Source: Marinomonas sp. CT5 (GTDB taxonomy: Bacteria; Pseudomonadota; Gammaproteobacteria; Pseudomonadales; Marinomonadaceae). From it: DNA of 64,000 nt. Numbering within the stretch: position 1 is the stretch's first letter; every line of letters begins with the position of its first letter. The position numbers were made by a program, and so were the translations under genes. The stretch is from positions 1,927,062-1,991,061 of the forward strand of contig NZ_CP025572.1 in the NCBI RefSeq assembly GCF_018336975.1, read 5' to 3'. Below, piece by piece: positions 49,131-57,920 of this stretch. The notes beneath the pieces were generated by a model that saw nothing but the letters and a program-made list of their open reading frames with translations, was not told the DNA's origin and did not search any database.

Positions 49131-50960
49131 ATGGGCATGCAACTAGAAGCACAAAACGGTTTAGATATGGGGTTCGCTGCACTGCGCAGCGCTTATCTGT
49201 CAGGGACTAGCACACCAGAAAGTGTCATGGCGGACATTCGTGAACGGGCGGCGGATTATAAAGATCATAATATTTGGATTCACCTATTAACAGAAGCGGA
49301 ACAAGCCGTTTGGTTAGACGCCTTGAAAGACAAAGACATGGAGACTCACCCTCTGTGGGGGATTCCATTTGCGATTAAAGACAATATTGATCTTGCGGGT
49401 ATTCCAACGACAGCAGGTTGTGATGCCTTTGCTTATAAGCCAGAAGTCTCGGCTCAGGTGGTTCAGCAGTTAATTGATGCGGGGGCCATTCCCGTTGGTA
49501 AAACCAATTTAGATCAATTTGCGACCGGTCTAAATGGTACACGTTCGCCTTATGGTGCTTGTCATAACTCGTTTAATTACGACTACATCAGTGGTGGTTC
49601 TAGTTCGGGGTCGGCGGTGGCGGTAGCGCTTGGCTTAGCCAGCTTCAGCTTAGGGACAGACACGGCCGGTTCTGGACGTGTTCCGGCTTGCTTCAATAAT
49701 TTGGTAGGCGTGAAACCGAGTATTGGTTTGCTATCGGCAACTGGGTTAGTGCCAGCCTGCCGTAGTCTAGATTGCATCACTATTTTTGCCTACAACACAG
49801 ACGATGCCAATACTGCCTTGGCGGCGGCGGAAGGCTTTGATGCGCGCGATGGCTACAGTCGAGCGAACCCATTTGATAATCAAGCTCGTCACTATGGCTT
49901 GCGTACCGGTGAGTTAACGGTTGGGGTGATTCCAGCTCACCAGTTGCAATTTTTTGGTGATGAAAGTTATGAAAAAGCGTATTTGGAGACATTGGCGTTA
50001 TTAAAGGATCAGGGTTTTTCGTTTCAAGAAATTGATTATGCGCCCTTTGATGAAATTGCTAAATTGTTGTACGAAGGTCCTTGGGTGTCTGAACGTTACA
50101 TTGCTGCTCAACCCTTGATTGACGATAATCCAGAAGCGATTTTTCCTGTGGTACGAGAAATCATCGCACCTGGTGGCAAACCGCCAGCAACGGCTTTGTT
50201 TCAGGCGCAATACCGCATTCGTGATTTGCAACAAACGTGTATGCAGCAAATGGCCAACGTCGATTGTTTATTAACGCCCACAGCAGGTCGACATTTTACT
50301 ATTGCAGAAATGTTGGCAGAGCCAATTAAGCGAAACAGTGAGTTAGGTTACTACACTAATTTCATGAACTTAATTGACTTGGCGTCGATTGCGGTTCCAA
50401 CCGTGATGACAGATAACGATATGCCGTTTGGTATCACACTTGTGGGGCCAACCTTTAGCGATCGTATGTTGATGTCGATTGCCAACCGCATCCAACAGGT
50501 TCTTCCTCTGAAAAAAGGCGCTTTGGAAGTGATGGCAGCCCCAAGTACCACGTCTCCTGTGGGGAATAATCAATTTATTGATGTGATGGTTTGTGGCGCT
50601 CACTTAGCGGGTCAACCGCTTAATTGGCAGCTGACTGAACGTGGCGCTCACCTGAAAACCACAACAACCACGGCTTCTACGTATCGCATGTATGCACTGG
50701 CTGGTGGTCCACCGCTTCGCCCAGGTTTGGTTCTTGATAAGGACAAGGGGGATGCCATCGAAGTGGAAGTTTGGTCTGTGCCTGCGCAACACTTCGGTAG
50801 TTTTGTTGCTGGTATTCCTGCGCCTCTTGGAATCGGTAAAGTAATACTCGCCGACGGAAGCCAAGTGGCAGGCTTTATCTGTGAGCCATATGGTGTTGAA
50901 GGTGCGCAAGACATTACCCGCCTAAAAGGCTGGCGCGCGTATTTAGATTCACTGAAATAA
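49131..50960 (+). CDS. atzF: Allophanate hydrolase
   Basis: A 609-aa amidase-signature enzyme that hydrolyses allophanate to ammonia and CO2. The catalytic triad is visible: Lys about 83 in FAIKDNIDLAG, Ser about 157 in the GGSSSGSA block, and the nucleophile Ser about 181 in DTAGSGRVPA. The C-terminal domain (about 475-609; VMVCGAHLAGQPLNW, VWSVPAQHFGSFVAGIPAPLGIG) is the allophanate hydrolase-specific lid/decarboxylase domain. It follows the carboxylase by 23 bp with a purine-rich site (GAGGAAG). It ends the operon before a strong terminator. The symbol follows the characterised AtzF; the locus role is guanidine rather than s-triazine use. Confidence 0.93.
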   Translation: MGMQLEAQNGLDMGFAALRSAYLSGTSTPESVMADIRERAADYKDHNIWIHLLTEAEQAVWLDALKDKDMETHPLWGIPFAIKDNIDLAGIPTTAGCDAFAYKPEVSAQVVQQLIDAGAIPVGKTNLDQFATGLNGTRSPYGACHNSFNYDYISGGSSSGSAVAVALGLASFSLGTDTAGSGRVPACFNNLVGVKPSIGLLSATGLVPACRSLDCITIFAYNTDDANTALAAAEGFDARDGYSRANPFDNQARHYGLRTGELTVGVIPAHQLQFFGDESYEKAYLETLALLKDQGFSFQEIDYAPFDEIAKLLYEGPWVSERYIAAQPLIDDNPEAIFPVVREIIAPGGKPPATALFQAQYRIRDLQQTCMQQMANVDCLLTPTAGRHFTIAEMLAEPIKRNSELGYYTNFMNLIDLASIAVPTVMTDNDMPFGITLVGPTFSDRMLMSIANRIQQVLPLKKGALEVMAAPSTTSPVGNNQFIDVMVCGAHLAGQPLNWQLTERGAHLKTTTTTASTYRMYALAGGPPLRPGLVLDKDKGDAIEVEVWSVPAQHFGSFVAGIPAPLGIGKVILADGSQVAGFICEPYGVEGAQDITRLKGWRAYLDSLK

Positions 50961-50987
50961 TAAGCTGGTAGATACACAAGTAAACTC

Positions 50988-51022
50988 AAACCACTTCCTT
51001 AGAAATAGAGAAGTGGTTTTTT
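50988..51022 (+). terminator. Intrinsic terminator of the guanidine operon
   Basis: AAACCACTTC (50988-50997) pairs with GAAGTGGTTT (51010-51019), with T through 51022. A very similar terminator lies at 61747-61782. Confidence 0.88.
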
Positions 51023-51297
51023 GTTTATTAAGCCAAGTTGCTAATCATTGTTCATGATAAAAAAGCATCTATTTAGGAAAATTATGGGGGAAGTCTTTCA
51101 GCGGCGCGAGGTGTATTGAGCTTTTTGAGTTTACTGATAAAGTGGATGATACTGTTAGTTATGGGCGCAGTTTTTTACTGTTTTAGCCTTTTTCATTCTA
51201 GGAGGAATTTTGTGTATATGGCACAATATTTTAAGTAAAAATCGCTCATTGTTCACACCCCTTAATACGTCGTTACTGATTAGACTTTGGAGGAAAT

Positions 51298-51783
51298 ATG
51301 TCAATGGAATTGAAAGCTTCATCATTAAAAGTACAAGCTGTTTTGTCTCAGCATGGACAGGATTTTGTTGTTCAGCAAATGCCAAGTTCAACTCGAACTG
51401 CAAAAGATGCAGCTGAGGCTGTTGGTTGTTCTGTTTCACAGATCGCTAAATCATTAATATTTAAACATGGCGAAACGGGCGAGCCTGTTTTGGTTGTCGC
51501 ATCAGGCACGAATATGGTTTGTAGCGATAAGGTCAAACAGGCAACAGGGATTGCATTAGAAAAAGCGGATGCTGCGTTTGTACGAGATAAAGTAGGTTAC
51601 GCTATTGGTGGTGTTCCTCCTGTTGCGCATAATGAGAAACTGACAACTCTTCTAGATAAAGATCTCTACCAATATACAGAGATTTGGGCAGCCGCAGGTA
51701 CGCCGAACTCTGTATTCAAACTCAATCCACAATACTTAGGTGAGCTAACACAAGGTCAATGGATAGATTTAGCAAAAGTATAA
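51298..51783 (+). CDS. YbaK/EbsC family aminoacyl-tRNA deacylase
   Basis: A 161-aa trans-editing domain protein. Recognisable parts are the N-terminal helix with VVQQMPSSTRTAKDAAEAVGCSVSQIAKSLIFK, where the Lys of SLIFK is a conserved catalytic residue of YbaK/ProXp proteins, and the loop GYAIGGVPPVAH. Such proteins clear mischarged tRNA such as Cys-tRNA(Pro) or Ala-tRNA(Pro). The ATG at 51298 has a strong GGAGG site 4 nt upstream. It is a single gene starting the accessory run. Confidence 0.9.
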   Translation: MSMELKASSLKVQAVLSQHGQDFVVQQMPSSTRTAKDAAEAVGCSVSQIAKSLIFKHGETGEPVLVVASGTNMVCSDKVKQATGIALEKADAAFVRDKVGYAIGGVPPVAHNEKLTTLLDKDLYQYTEIWAAAGTPNSVFKLNPQYLGELTQGQWIDLAKV

Positions 51784-52123
51784 GCAGAGGTTTGCTAAAA
51801 AAGTGAGGTAGGAATTTCAAATATATGTTTTCGCATGAATCGTTATGATGGCATTTAAAATATTAAAGTTAATGGACTATCGCCGCTTAAACTTTAGTGT
51901 GAGTTACAAGTGATATCGAATTGCTGATTTTCTGACTTATTATTTTATCGATGCGAATACAGAGTATTCTGTATTTTCTTTAGAATTGAGTAAACATATT
52001 ACTATTTCACAAATGCAAGGGATTAAGATTGTTGATTAAGTTGATATTTTTCAGTGTCGATAATTCTTTACATATTCCCTAATGAAGTACTGGTTTTTTA
52101 TTGGATATGTATGGTGGTAAATC
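51784..52123. other. Intergenic region, one small palindrome
   Basis: No gene is supported in these 340 AT-rich bases. A perfect inverted repeat, AATACAGA-GTAT-TCTGTATT, lies at 51956-51975 about 150 bp ahead of the LysE-type gene and could be an operator. Confidence 0.4.
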
Positions 52124-52759
52124 ATGTTTGGTGTCAATGATTTTTGGTTATTTGTTGTGTCAGGAATTGCGTTGAATTTAATACCTGGTCCTGACTCTTT
52201 ATATATCATAGGGCGAAGTGCCAGTCAGGGCTTTCGAGCAGGTTCATCTGCTGCTTTAGGGATAGGTGCAGGTACCATGGTCCATATTTTGGCTGCCGCT
52301 TTTGGTTTGTCTGCAATTTTAGCGACATCTGCAATGGCCTTTACAATAATAAAGGTAATTGGTTGTGTATATCTCTTTTATATTGGTTTTTCAATGTTAC
52401 TTAATAAAGGCAGTAATAGTGCTGAGAAACCTATAAATCAAAAAAAGATCTCTTTATTAAAAATATTCTATCAAGGTTTTTTAACTAATGCCCTAAACCC
52501 AAAAGTGGCTTTGTTTTTTCTTGCGTTTGTACCACAATTTATTTCATATGATACACCAAATAAGGCTCTAGCATTTATATTTTTAGGTCTGGTTTTTAAT
52601 ATTAATGGGATGGTTTGGTGTCATATTTTAGCCTGGTCTTCATCATCTCTTAGTTTGAAAATAAAACATAACAAGCTCATCGCTAATGTACTCAGCAAGT
52701 TGGCTGGTAGCTTGTTTATTGGTTTTGGCATTAAGTTAGCCATTAGCAAGCAAAGTTAA
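52124..52759 (+). CDS. LysE/RhtB family amino-acid exporter
   Basis: A 211-aa membrane protein with six helices. The signature NLIPGPDSLYIIGRSASQGFRAG near residue 20 and ALNPKVALFFLAFVPQF around 125 are textbook LysE/RhtB. It probably exports an amino acid or a toxic analogue; the substrate is not predictable. The ATG lacks a strong ribosome site (TGGTGGTAAATC upstream). It is a single gene. Confidence 0.9.
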   Translation: MFGVNDFWLFVVSGIALNLIPGPDSLYIIGRSASQGFRAGSSAALGIGAGTMVHILAAAFGLSAILATSAMAFTIIKVIGCVYLFYIGFSMLLNKGSNSAEKPINQKKISLLKIFYQGFLTNALNPKVALFFLAFVPQFISYDTPNKALAFIFLGLVFNINGMVWCHILAWSSSSLSLKIKHNKLIANVLSKLAGSLFIGFGIKLAISKQS

Positions 52760-52879
52760 CTAATAACCATGCAGGGTTGGCCTTACGGTGATAAGTTTTG
52801 CCAAAATATCCCCATAGGTTGACTAAGCTGTGAACTCGTCAAACGGATTTATCGTACTTAGTACTACATTGGAAAAAAA

Positions 52880-53824
52880 ATGAAATTTATCGCTATATCC
52901 TTAGTTTTACTCTTCTCTACGTTTACATTGAATGCCAGAAATTTAACTACTCATACTGTAAGTAGGGGAGATAGCTCTAATATAATCTATTATCTTCTTA
53001 GTCAGTCAAATCAATCGCCAAGCGATACATTACTGCTGATTCTTCAAGGGTCTGATTGCAATAGTGTGCAGAAAATAGAATCAATATTCGCTGATTATAT
53101 GAATATTTGGCCGACAGCCGATGTTCTTCTCATTGAGAAATACGGTATAGATAAGCAATTGAGTTACAGCTCCAATGCTGAACGACCTGATTGCCCTGTT
53201 AAATATCTTCAAAATGATAGCCCAGAGCAGCGTGTAGCCGACGTTGATGCCGTTATGGATACTGTGCTGAAAAATAATAATTACTCTAATGTTATTGTGC
53301 TTGGTGGTAGTGAAGGGGCTGTTATTGCTAACCTAGTTACGGCGAGGGGTCACTATATAAATACGACGATTTCTTTTAACGGAGGAGGACGTTACTTTAT
53401 TGATGACGTTATACATAGTATTAAAAATGGCCCCGTAAATAATGATGCTGAAGTTGATGAGAGTATTAAGGGGTTTAGAGGTTTTGCTGATTATATACTA
53501 AATAGTGAACCAACAGAGCTTGCTGTAAGTGGGCATGGCTACGATTGGTGGTATCAAATGTTAACCATTGACCAGCTTGAAGTCCTTAAAAAAGTGAAAA
53601 CACCTTTGCTTATTATTCAAGGCGGCAGAGATCTATCTGTATCTCCCCAAAAAGTTGATGAAATGATCCTAGCCCTTAAAGAATCAGAGAAACACAATAT
53701 AGAATATCGAAAATACAAAGAGCTCAATCATGGGTTGAATAATATTGATGGGGAAAGTGAGCGTAAAGAAGTCGTGCAAGATATAAATGTATGGCTGAAA
53801 TCAAAACTTAGCCTTTCTATGTAA
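52880..53824 (+). CDS. Secreted alpha/beta hydrolase
   Basis: A 314-aa protein with a signal peptide at about 1-19 (MKFIAISLV...LNA). An alpha/beta-hydrolase fold follows: the nucleophile elbow GGSEGAVIA with Ser around 143, the Asp in IIQGGRDLSVSP and the His in ELNHGLN complete a triad. The family may be a peptidase or esterase; the substrate is unknown. It probably acts in the periplasm. The gene stands alone with 90-120 bp on each side. Confidence 0.83.
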   Translation: MKFIAISLVLLFSTFTLNARNLTTHTVSRGDSSNIIYYLLSQSNQSPSDTLLLILQGSDCNSVQKIESIFADYMNIWPTADVLLIEKYGIDKQLSYSSNAERPDCPVKYLQNDSPEQRVADVDAVMDTVLKNNNYSNVIVLGGSEGAVIANLVTARGHYINTTISFNGGGRYFIDDVIHSIKNGPVNNDAEVDESIKGFRGFADYILNSEPTELAVSGHGYDWWYQMLTIDQLEVLKKVKTPLLIIQGGRDLSVSPQKVDEMILALKESEKHNIEYRKYKELNHGLNNIDGESERKEVVQDINVWLKSKLSLSM

Positions 53825-53914
53825 GGAGCTAGCTATTAAGTCATCTGTTTGAAGGGTGAGCTGATGGGAAGCAGGGTTATCTATATAATTTGATTAGAAT
53901 GATTGGGAAAAACT

Positions 53915-54538
53915 ATGAATAAAAACTATATCGTTTCATCAGAAGAAGATCTGGAAGCTATTATTGGCCCACCTATGGATGTTAAAGCCAAGATATCTTC
54001 AAAACTAGATGACTTTATGAAAGAGTTTATTGCTAAATCACCATTGTTGTTTGTTTCAACGATAGATGCTAATGGTCATGTAGATGTTTCTCCAAAAGGT
54101 GACCCTTGTGGTTTTGTTGAAATTGATGCCGATGGAAATTTACTTATACCTGATCGGCCTGGTAACCGATTGGTTATGGGGTTTCGAAATATTATTAGAA
54201 ATGGAGAAATCGGATTATTATTTATCGCGCCAAATCAAAAAGAGTCACTGCGTGTTAAGGGAACCGCTACGCTGACAAATGACCCGATCATCCTTAATAA
54301 AATGCAAGTTGATAACAAGCCTGCATTGCTTTGTACGCATGTTGAAGTTAAAGAATGTTTTATGCACTGTGGAAAGGCTTTAGTAAGGTCTAAACTTTGG
54401 CAGCCTGAGTTTTGGGATAATTCTAAAGAGTCTATCGGAGCCAAACAGTTTGCCTCTGTATTTGGTGGTAGTTCTGTCGACTCGGTAGAGAAAACAAAGG
54501 AAGGCTTAGATAAAGCATACTCAGAAGCGCTTTATTAA
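53915..54538 (+). CDS. Pyridoxamine 5'-phosphate oxidase family FMN-binding protein
   Basis: A 207-aa PPOX/flavin split-barrel protein of the MSMEG_1061 type. The FVSTIDANGHVDVSPKGDPCGFV segment and PDRPGNRLVMGFRNIIRNGEIGLLFIAP are the FMN-binding and dimer motifs. It is probably an F420/FMN-type reductase or general stress protein rather than PdxH. The ATG at 53915 is taken over the upstream TTG (53903) because GGGAAAA lies just before it; the ribosome site is mediocre in either case. Confidence 0.85.
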   Translation: MNKNYIVSSEEDLEAIIGPPMDVKAKISSKLDDFMKEFIAKSPLLFVSTIDANGHVDVSPKGDPCGFVEIDADGNLLIPDRPGNRLVMGFRNIIRNGEIGLLFIAPNQKESLRVKGTATLTNDPIILNKMQVDNKPALLCTHVEVKECFMHCGKALVRSKLWQPEFWDNSKESIGAKQFASVFGGSSVDSVEKTKEGLDKAYSEALY

Positions 54539-54633
54539 GAATTGTGATGCCTACTAAGCTAGGGAGCTCAAGTCGAGGGACTTTCCTGCGTACTTCGTGG
54601 TTTATTTAGGGGATATGTAAATGGAGGTTGAAT

Positions 54634-55143
54634 TTGTCTTCTATTCCAAGAAATAAAGATGAGTTGGAGTTAGCCATAAACTCAATATTTCCAAAACTTA
54701 TGTCAGACTATCGTGCAGTTCCTGCAAACGAAGTACGCAAACTTGGGATAGAGGGAAATGTAAAAGGGAGTATCATAAGTGTGAGTGATACGCTGGCGTA
54801 CTTGATCGGTTGGGGGCAACTTGTACTTAAATGGCATCGTTTGAAGTCTCAAAATCAGCCTGTTGATTTCCCTGAAACCGGTTATAAATGGAACCAACTC
54901 GGTTTGCTTGCCGAAAGCTTTCATCAGAAATATTGTGACTGGAAATATGAGGATTTACTTGTTGAGTTTGAATCTACGGTTAGTGAGGTATTTTTACTCA
55001 TTGCATCTTTAAGTGATCATGATTTGTATGGGGTGCCGTGGTATGAACAATGGACTTTAGGTCGCATGATTCAATTGAATACTTTATCACCCATGAAGAA
55101 CATGCGAACAAAGGTTCGGCGTTTCAACCGAGAATTTATCTAA
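54634..55143 (+). CDS. ClbS/DfsB family four-helix bundle protein
   Basis: A 169-aa DinB-like four-helix protein of the DUF1706 (ClbS/DfsB) family. Recognisable parts are the N-terminal SSIPRNKDELELAI..., the motif SVSDTLAYLIGWGQLVLKWH, then YKWNQLGLLAESFHQKY. The named members are a colibactin self-protection hydrolase and an uncharacterised paralogue. No colibactin or other biosynthetic genes are near. The TTG at 54634 sits 6 nt after GGAGG and is preferred to the TTG at 54628, which abuts that site. Confidence 0.8.
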   Translation: MSSIPRNKDELELAINSIFPKLMSDYRAVPANEVRKLGIEGNVKGSIISVSDTLAYLIGWGQLVLKWHRLKSQNQPVDFPETGYKWNQLGLLAESFHQKYCDWKYEDLLVEFESTVSEVFLLIASLSDHDLYGVPWYEQWTLGRMIQLNTLSPMKNMRTKVRRFNREFI

Positions 55144-55327
55144 CAGTCATTTAATTGGGCAAAGCTACTACCTATCAGTTGACCTTGTATTGTGTATCTC
55201 AAGTTACATCAAGATGGATTTTGAATACCATGTCTTTGAAAGGGAGCTTTCAAATGTTGAAATGCTTAATAATAAGATTCATCAAAGGGTTACTCTTTTC
55301 AACAACCTCACATAAGGCATCATCAAA

Positions 55328-55738
55328 GTGGAATTAATTAGAAGTGTCGCTTGGTTACATGTAGAGAATGGCAAAGTGCTATGTGTTAGAACAAAGGGAA
55401 AGGATAAGTTTTATATACCTGGCGGAAAGATTGACCAAGGAGAGTCAGCTAAAGCGGCATTGATTCGAGAAATACAGGAAGAGCTTGGAGTGTCTTTAGA
55501 TGAAAACTCTATTGTACCTGCTACAACCATTGTCGCAGCGGCGCATGGTTTCAGCTCAGATCAAAAGGTTGAAATGCAGTGCTTCTACGCACAATATAGA
55601 GGTGTTATTGCTAAGCACTCAGAGATCGAAGAAATACGTTGGGTGCAAGATGACTTTCCATTAATTTGTGCTCCTGCCGCCCAAATGGCGATAACATTTT
55701 TGGCACAATTGGATAAGATTTCTGTAGGACAAGTCTAG
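55328..55738 (+). CDS. Nudix hydrolase
   Basis: A 136-aa Nudix protein. The Nudix box GGKIDQGESAKAALIREIQEELGV at about 33-56 is complete (G, E, REUXEE and G). The substrate (nucleotide diphosphate derivative) cannot be fixed. It starts at GTG 55328 with a poor ribosome site. The 184 bp before it carry only doubtful frames. Confidence 0.88.
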   Translation: MELIRSVAWLHVENGKVLCVRTKGKDKFYIPGGKIDQGESAKAALIREIQEELGVSLDENSIVPATTIVAAAHGFSSDQKVEMQCFYAQYRGVIAKHSEIEEIRWVQDDFPLICAPAAQMAITFLAQLDKISVGQV

Positions 55739-55781
55739 GTTGCTCAAAGGCTGCTAGATAAGGTTCTTATTAGGTGTGAGA

Positions 55782-56009
55782 ATGAAAACTGAATATCAAT
55801 TACCAAAGGAGTCTGATTTTCCTCATGGGACTCAGTTCTATATCAAGGAATTTGATGTTCCTTTAGCACTCGAACCTGATAACAAATGGTTTAATTGGTT
55901 TGGTGGTGTTAGAAAGTCTTATGATGTCAGTGGTTTGAAAGTAGATAATAACTGGCAAGTTGAATCTTTTGCGGAGTGGTTAACCCTAGTGAAGAATTCT
56001 CTTAAATGA
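55782..56009 (+). CDS. Small hypothetical protein
   Basis: A 75-aa protein I do not assign to a family. It is rich in Trp/Phe/Asn (DNKWFNWFGGVRKSYDV), with no signal or membrane segment. The start at ATG 55782 has AGGTG 5 nt upstream; the GTG at 55776 is an alternative. Clear ribosome site, ordinary composition and position in a same-strand run of accessory genes support a real gene. It precedes the DUF1801 gene by 39 bp, so the two may be co-transcribed. Confidence 0.6.
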   Translation: MKTEYQLPKESDFPHGTQFYIKEFDVPLALEPDNKWFNWFGGVRKSYDVSGLKVDNNWQVESFAEWLTLVKNSLK

Positions 56010-56048
56010 TGTTATATGTATCACGATTTTATGTCATGAGGAAATCTA

Positions 56049-56453
56049 ATGGTCAAGGACGTTAAAGGTCGTTTTGATGAGTATCCTGACATTGTTCGTG
56101 TACGATTGAATCAGGTGAGAGAGTTGGTCTTTGAAATTGTTACTGATTTGGCTTTGGGGAAAGTGGAAGAATCTCTTAAGTGGGGGGAGCCAAGTTATCG
56201 TGTCAAAACAGGTTCTCCATTTAGGATGGATTGGAAGCCTAAGTCACCGAATCATTTCTATCTCTTTTTTCATTGCCAAACGAAATTAGTGGATACATTT
56301 CGAGAGCTGTATGGCGATGTGCTGGAGTTTCAAGGTAATAGAGCGATTGTATTGTCATTATCTGAGCCATTGCCCGAAGCAAGCATTAAGCATTGTTTAG
56401 AGCTTGCTTTAACTTATCAAGATCGTAAACATTTACCTCTGCTTGGCGCATGA
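56049..56453 (+). CDS. DUF1801 domain protein
   Basis: A 134-aa protein. FDEYPDIVRVRLNQVRELVFE at the start and EESLKWGEPSYRVK near 50 are the DUF1801/YdhG-like signature. The fold is known from structural genomics, the function is not. AGGAAA precedes the ATG. Confidence 0.85.
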   Translation: MVKDVKGRFDEYPDIVRVRLNQVRELVFEIVTDLALGKVEESLKWGEPSYRVKTGSPFRMDWKPKSPNHFYLFFHCQTKLVDTFRELYGDVLEFQGNRAIVLSLSEPLPEASIKHCLELALTYQDRKHLPLLGA

Positions 56454-56511
56454 ATAAAGTTCGTTTTATAAGATCAATATTTTAAAGGTCGTTATTTTTT
56501 GAGAGGGATGT

Positions 56512-57057
56512 ATGTTTATACTGGACGTTGAAGACGACTTACAACTGGCTTTGGTTGAGCCAAGTTTTGCGCCCTTGTATTTTGATATTGTTTCAAAGCA
56601 GCGTGATTATTTGGGACAGTGGCTTGCTTGGCCGCCCCATGCTGGGGATGAGGCGTTTTTCCTGAAGTTCATCAAAAAATCTCTGCATGATTATGCGGAT
56701 GGCAAGTCTCTTGTCTGTGCCATGTTTTACCAAAATGAGCTGGTTGGGAATATTGGATTCAATGAGATAAACCATGATTTGCAGACAGTGGAAATAGGCT
56801 ATTGGCTTGCCCATGATTACCAAGGAAAGGGAATTGTGAGCAAGTCTGTTGCAAAATTGATTGAGTTCGCTTTCATAGAACTCAAGATGCAAAAAGTGCA
56901 AATTTCAGCGGCAGTGGACAACCTTCCCAGTCGAGCTGTGTGCGAGCGACTTGGCTTTCAGTTGGAAGGTATTTTGACTCGGGCTGAGAATCTAAACGGC
57001 AGGGTTGTTGATCATGCGGTTTATGGTCTTAGTTTTGAAACTTGGAAGACAATATAG
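56512..57057 (+). CDS. RimL-type GNAT N-acetyltransferase
   Basis: A 181-aa acetyltransferase of the RimJ/RimL subfamily. The early helix has DYLGQWLAWP and motif A is EIGYWLAHDYQGKGIVSKSV, with the acetyl-CoA loop QGKGIVS. ISAAVDNLPSRAVCERLGFQLEG follows, close to the L7/L12 serine acetyltransferase pattern. It may act on ribosomal protein or on another small substrate. GAGAGGG precedes the ATG by about 5 nt. Confidence 0.88.
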   Translation: MFILDVEDDLQLALVEPSFAPLYFDIVSKQRDYLGQWLAWPPHAGDEAFFLKFIKKSLHDYADGKSLVCAMFYQNELVGNIGFNEINHDLQTVEIGYWLAHDYQGKGIVSKSVAKLIEFAFIELKMQKVQISAAVDNLPSRAVCERLGFQLEGILTRAENLNGRVVDHAVYGLSFETWKTI

Positions 57058-57920
57058 CGAATTTCTAAGGCCGATTTACATTCTGTTCCAATGTTGTTTT
57101 TTATCGTTTTAAACATTTACGGAATAACAATGTAGGTTAGGTAATAGTGTTGCTCACTATCTAACACGGCTTAATCTACGTATTACAGTAATCATTGATA
57201 GTTTCCTGAAACAAGGCATAGCAATTCAACCATAGGTCTGTTTCACTCTATTGTATTTTTCTACAACGCATTCAACTCCGCTTTGTCCTCATACAACAGC
57301 TTTAAAGCAACTAAGCATAAGTCAAATTGACATAACGTGCGCTAGCAACTGGTTCGTTTCATCATGAACTTGCATTAAGTCAATGCCGTTACTTAAAACC
57401 ACAGATAAAATGAGCGCTCTGAGTTCGATTATGATTGAGCCGATTCGCTCTTTTGATCGGAAAAAGAAAGAATTTTAAGAAGCTAATTGAGGGTTAGTGA
57501 GTTCTAATTATTTAGTTTTTCATTAACTTTAGGAAGAATGTCAGTGGTATAACGGCAAGTACTAAGTGAGGAATATTTACAGTGAGTAATGATATGTAAT
57601 TTTTCATAAAGATATCATATCACTCATTGTGTAAAAAAAAACAACTGTTATGCTGTTTGGAAATTGAATCAACAGATAGTAAGTAAAATAAGTCTGAAGT
57701 ATTAATATTATTAATAACATCATGAATTAGTCAAGCCATTGGGTGACGTTAGAAATATGATGTTCCTAGTTAGTAAACAGGACTACGCATTTTCTTAAAT
57801 ATCAGAATAGGTTAATAACTTGGATTTTTAGGCTGTTTAAGTCTTAGTTATTAATGGTTTTGGATGAGTAAGAAAGTTAGTTAATAAATTGTTCTAAGTT
57901 GCTGAATTTCGGAGAAATAT
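57058..57920. other. Long intergenic region; possible decayed gene on the minus strand
   Basis: No complete gene is supportable in 863 bp. On - two adjacent fragments read as protein-like: a 48-codon frame ending near 57330 (ERIGSIIIELRALILSV, QVHDETNQLLAHVM) and, one frame over, a 27-codon piece ending at the stop at 57261-57263 (ALKLLYEDKAELNAL). They could be parts of one frameshifted gene, not recognised. An imperfect palindrome (ATGATAT ... ATATCAT, 57589-57618) lies further right. Confidence 0.35.

Noticed and set aside
45481..50960. Urea degradation (urea amidolyase) as the operon function
   Set aside because: The enzymes match that annotation, but two guanidine aptamers and both UAAP proteins point to guanidine; urea use is kept only as an alternative.
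55155..55337. 60-codon frame between the ClbS/DfsB and Nudix genes
   Set aside because: TTG start without ribosome site and no recognisable content. A 33-codon frame (from about 55213) in another phase is equally unsupported.
51298..57057. Chromosomal integron cassette array
   Set aside because: Gene content is cassette-like, but none of the spacers shows an attC core pair (RYYYAAC/GTTRRRY with inner palindrome) and no integrase is present.
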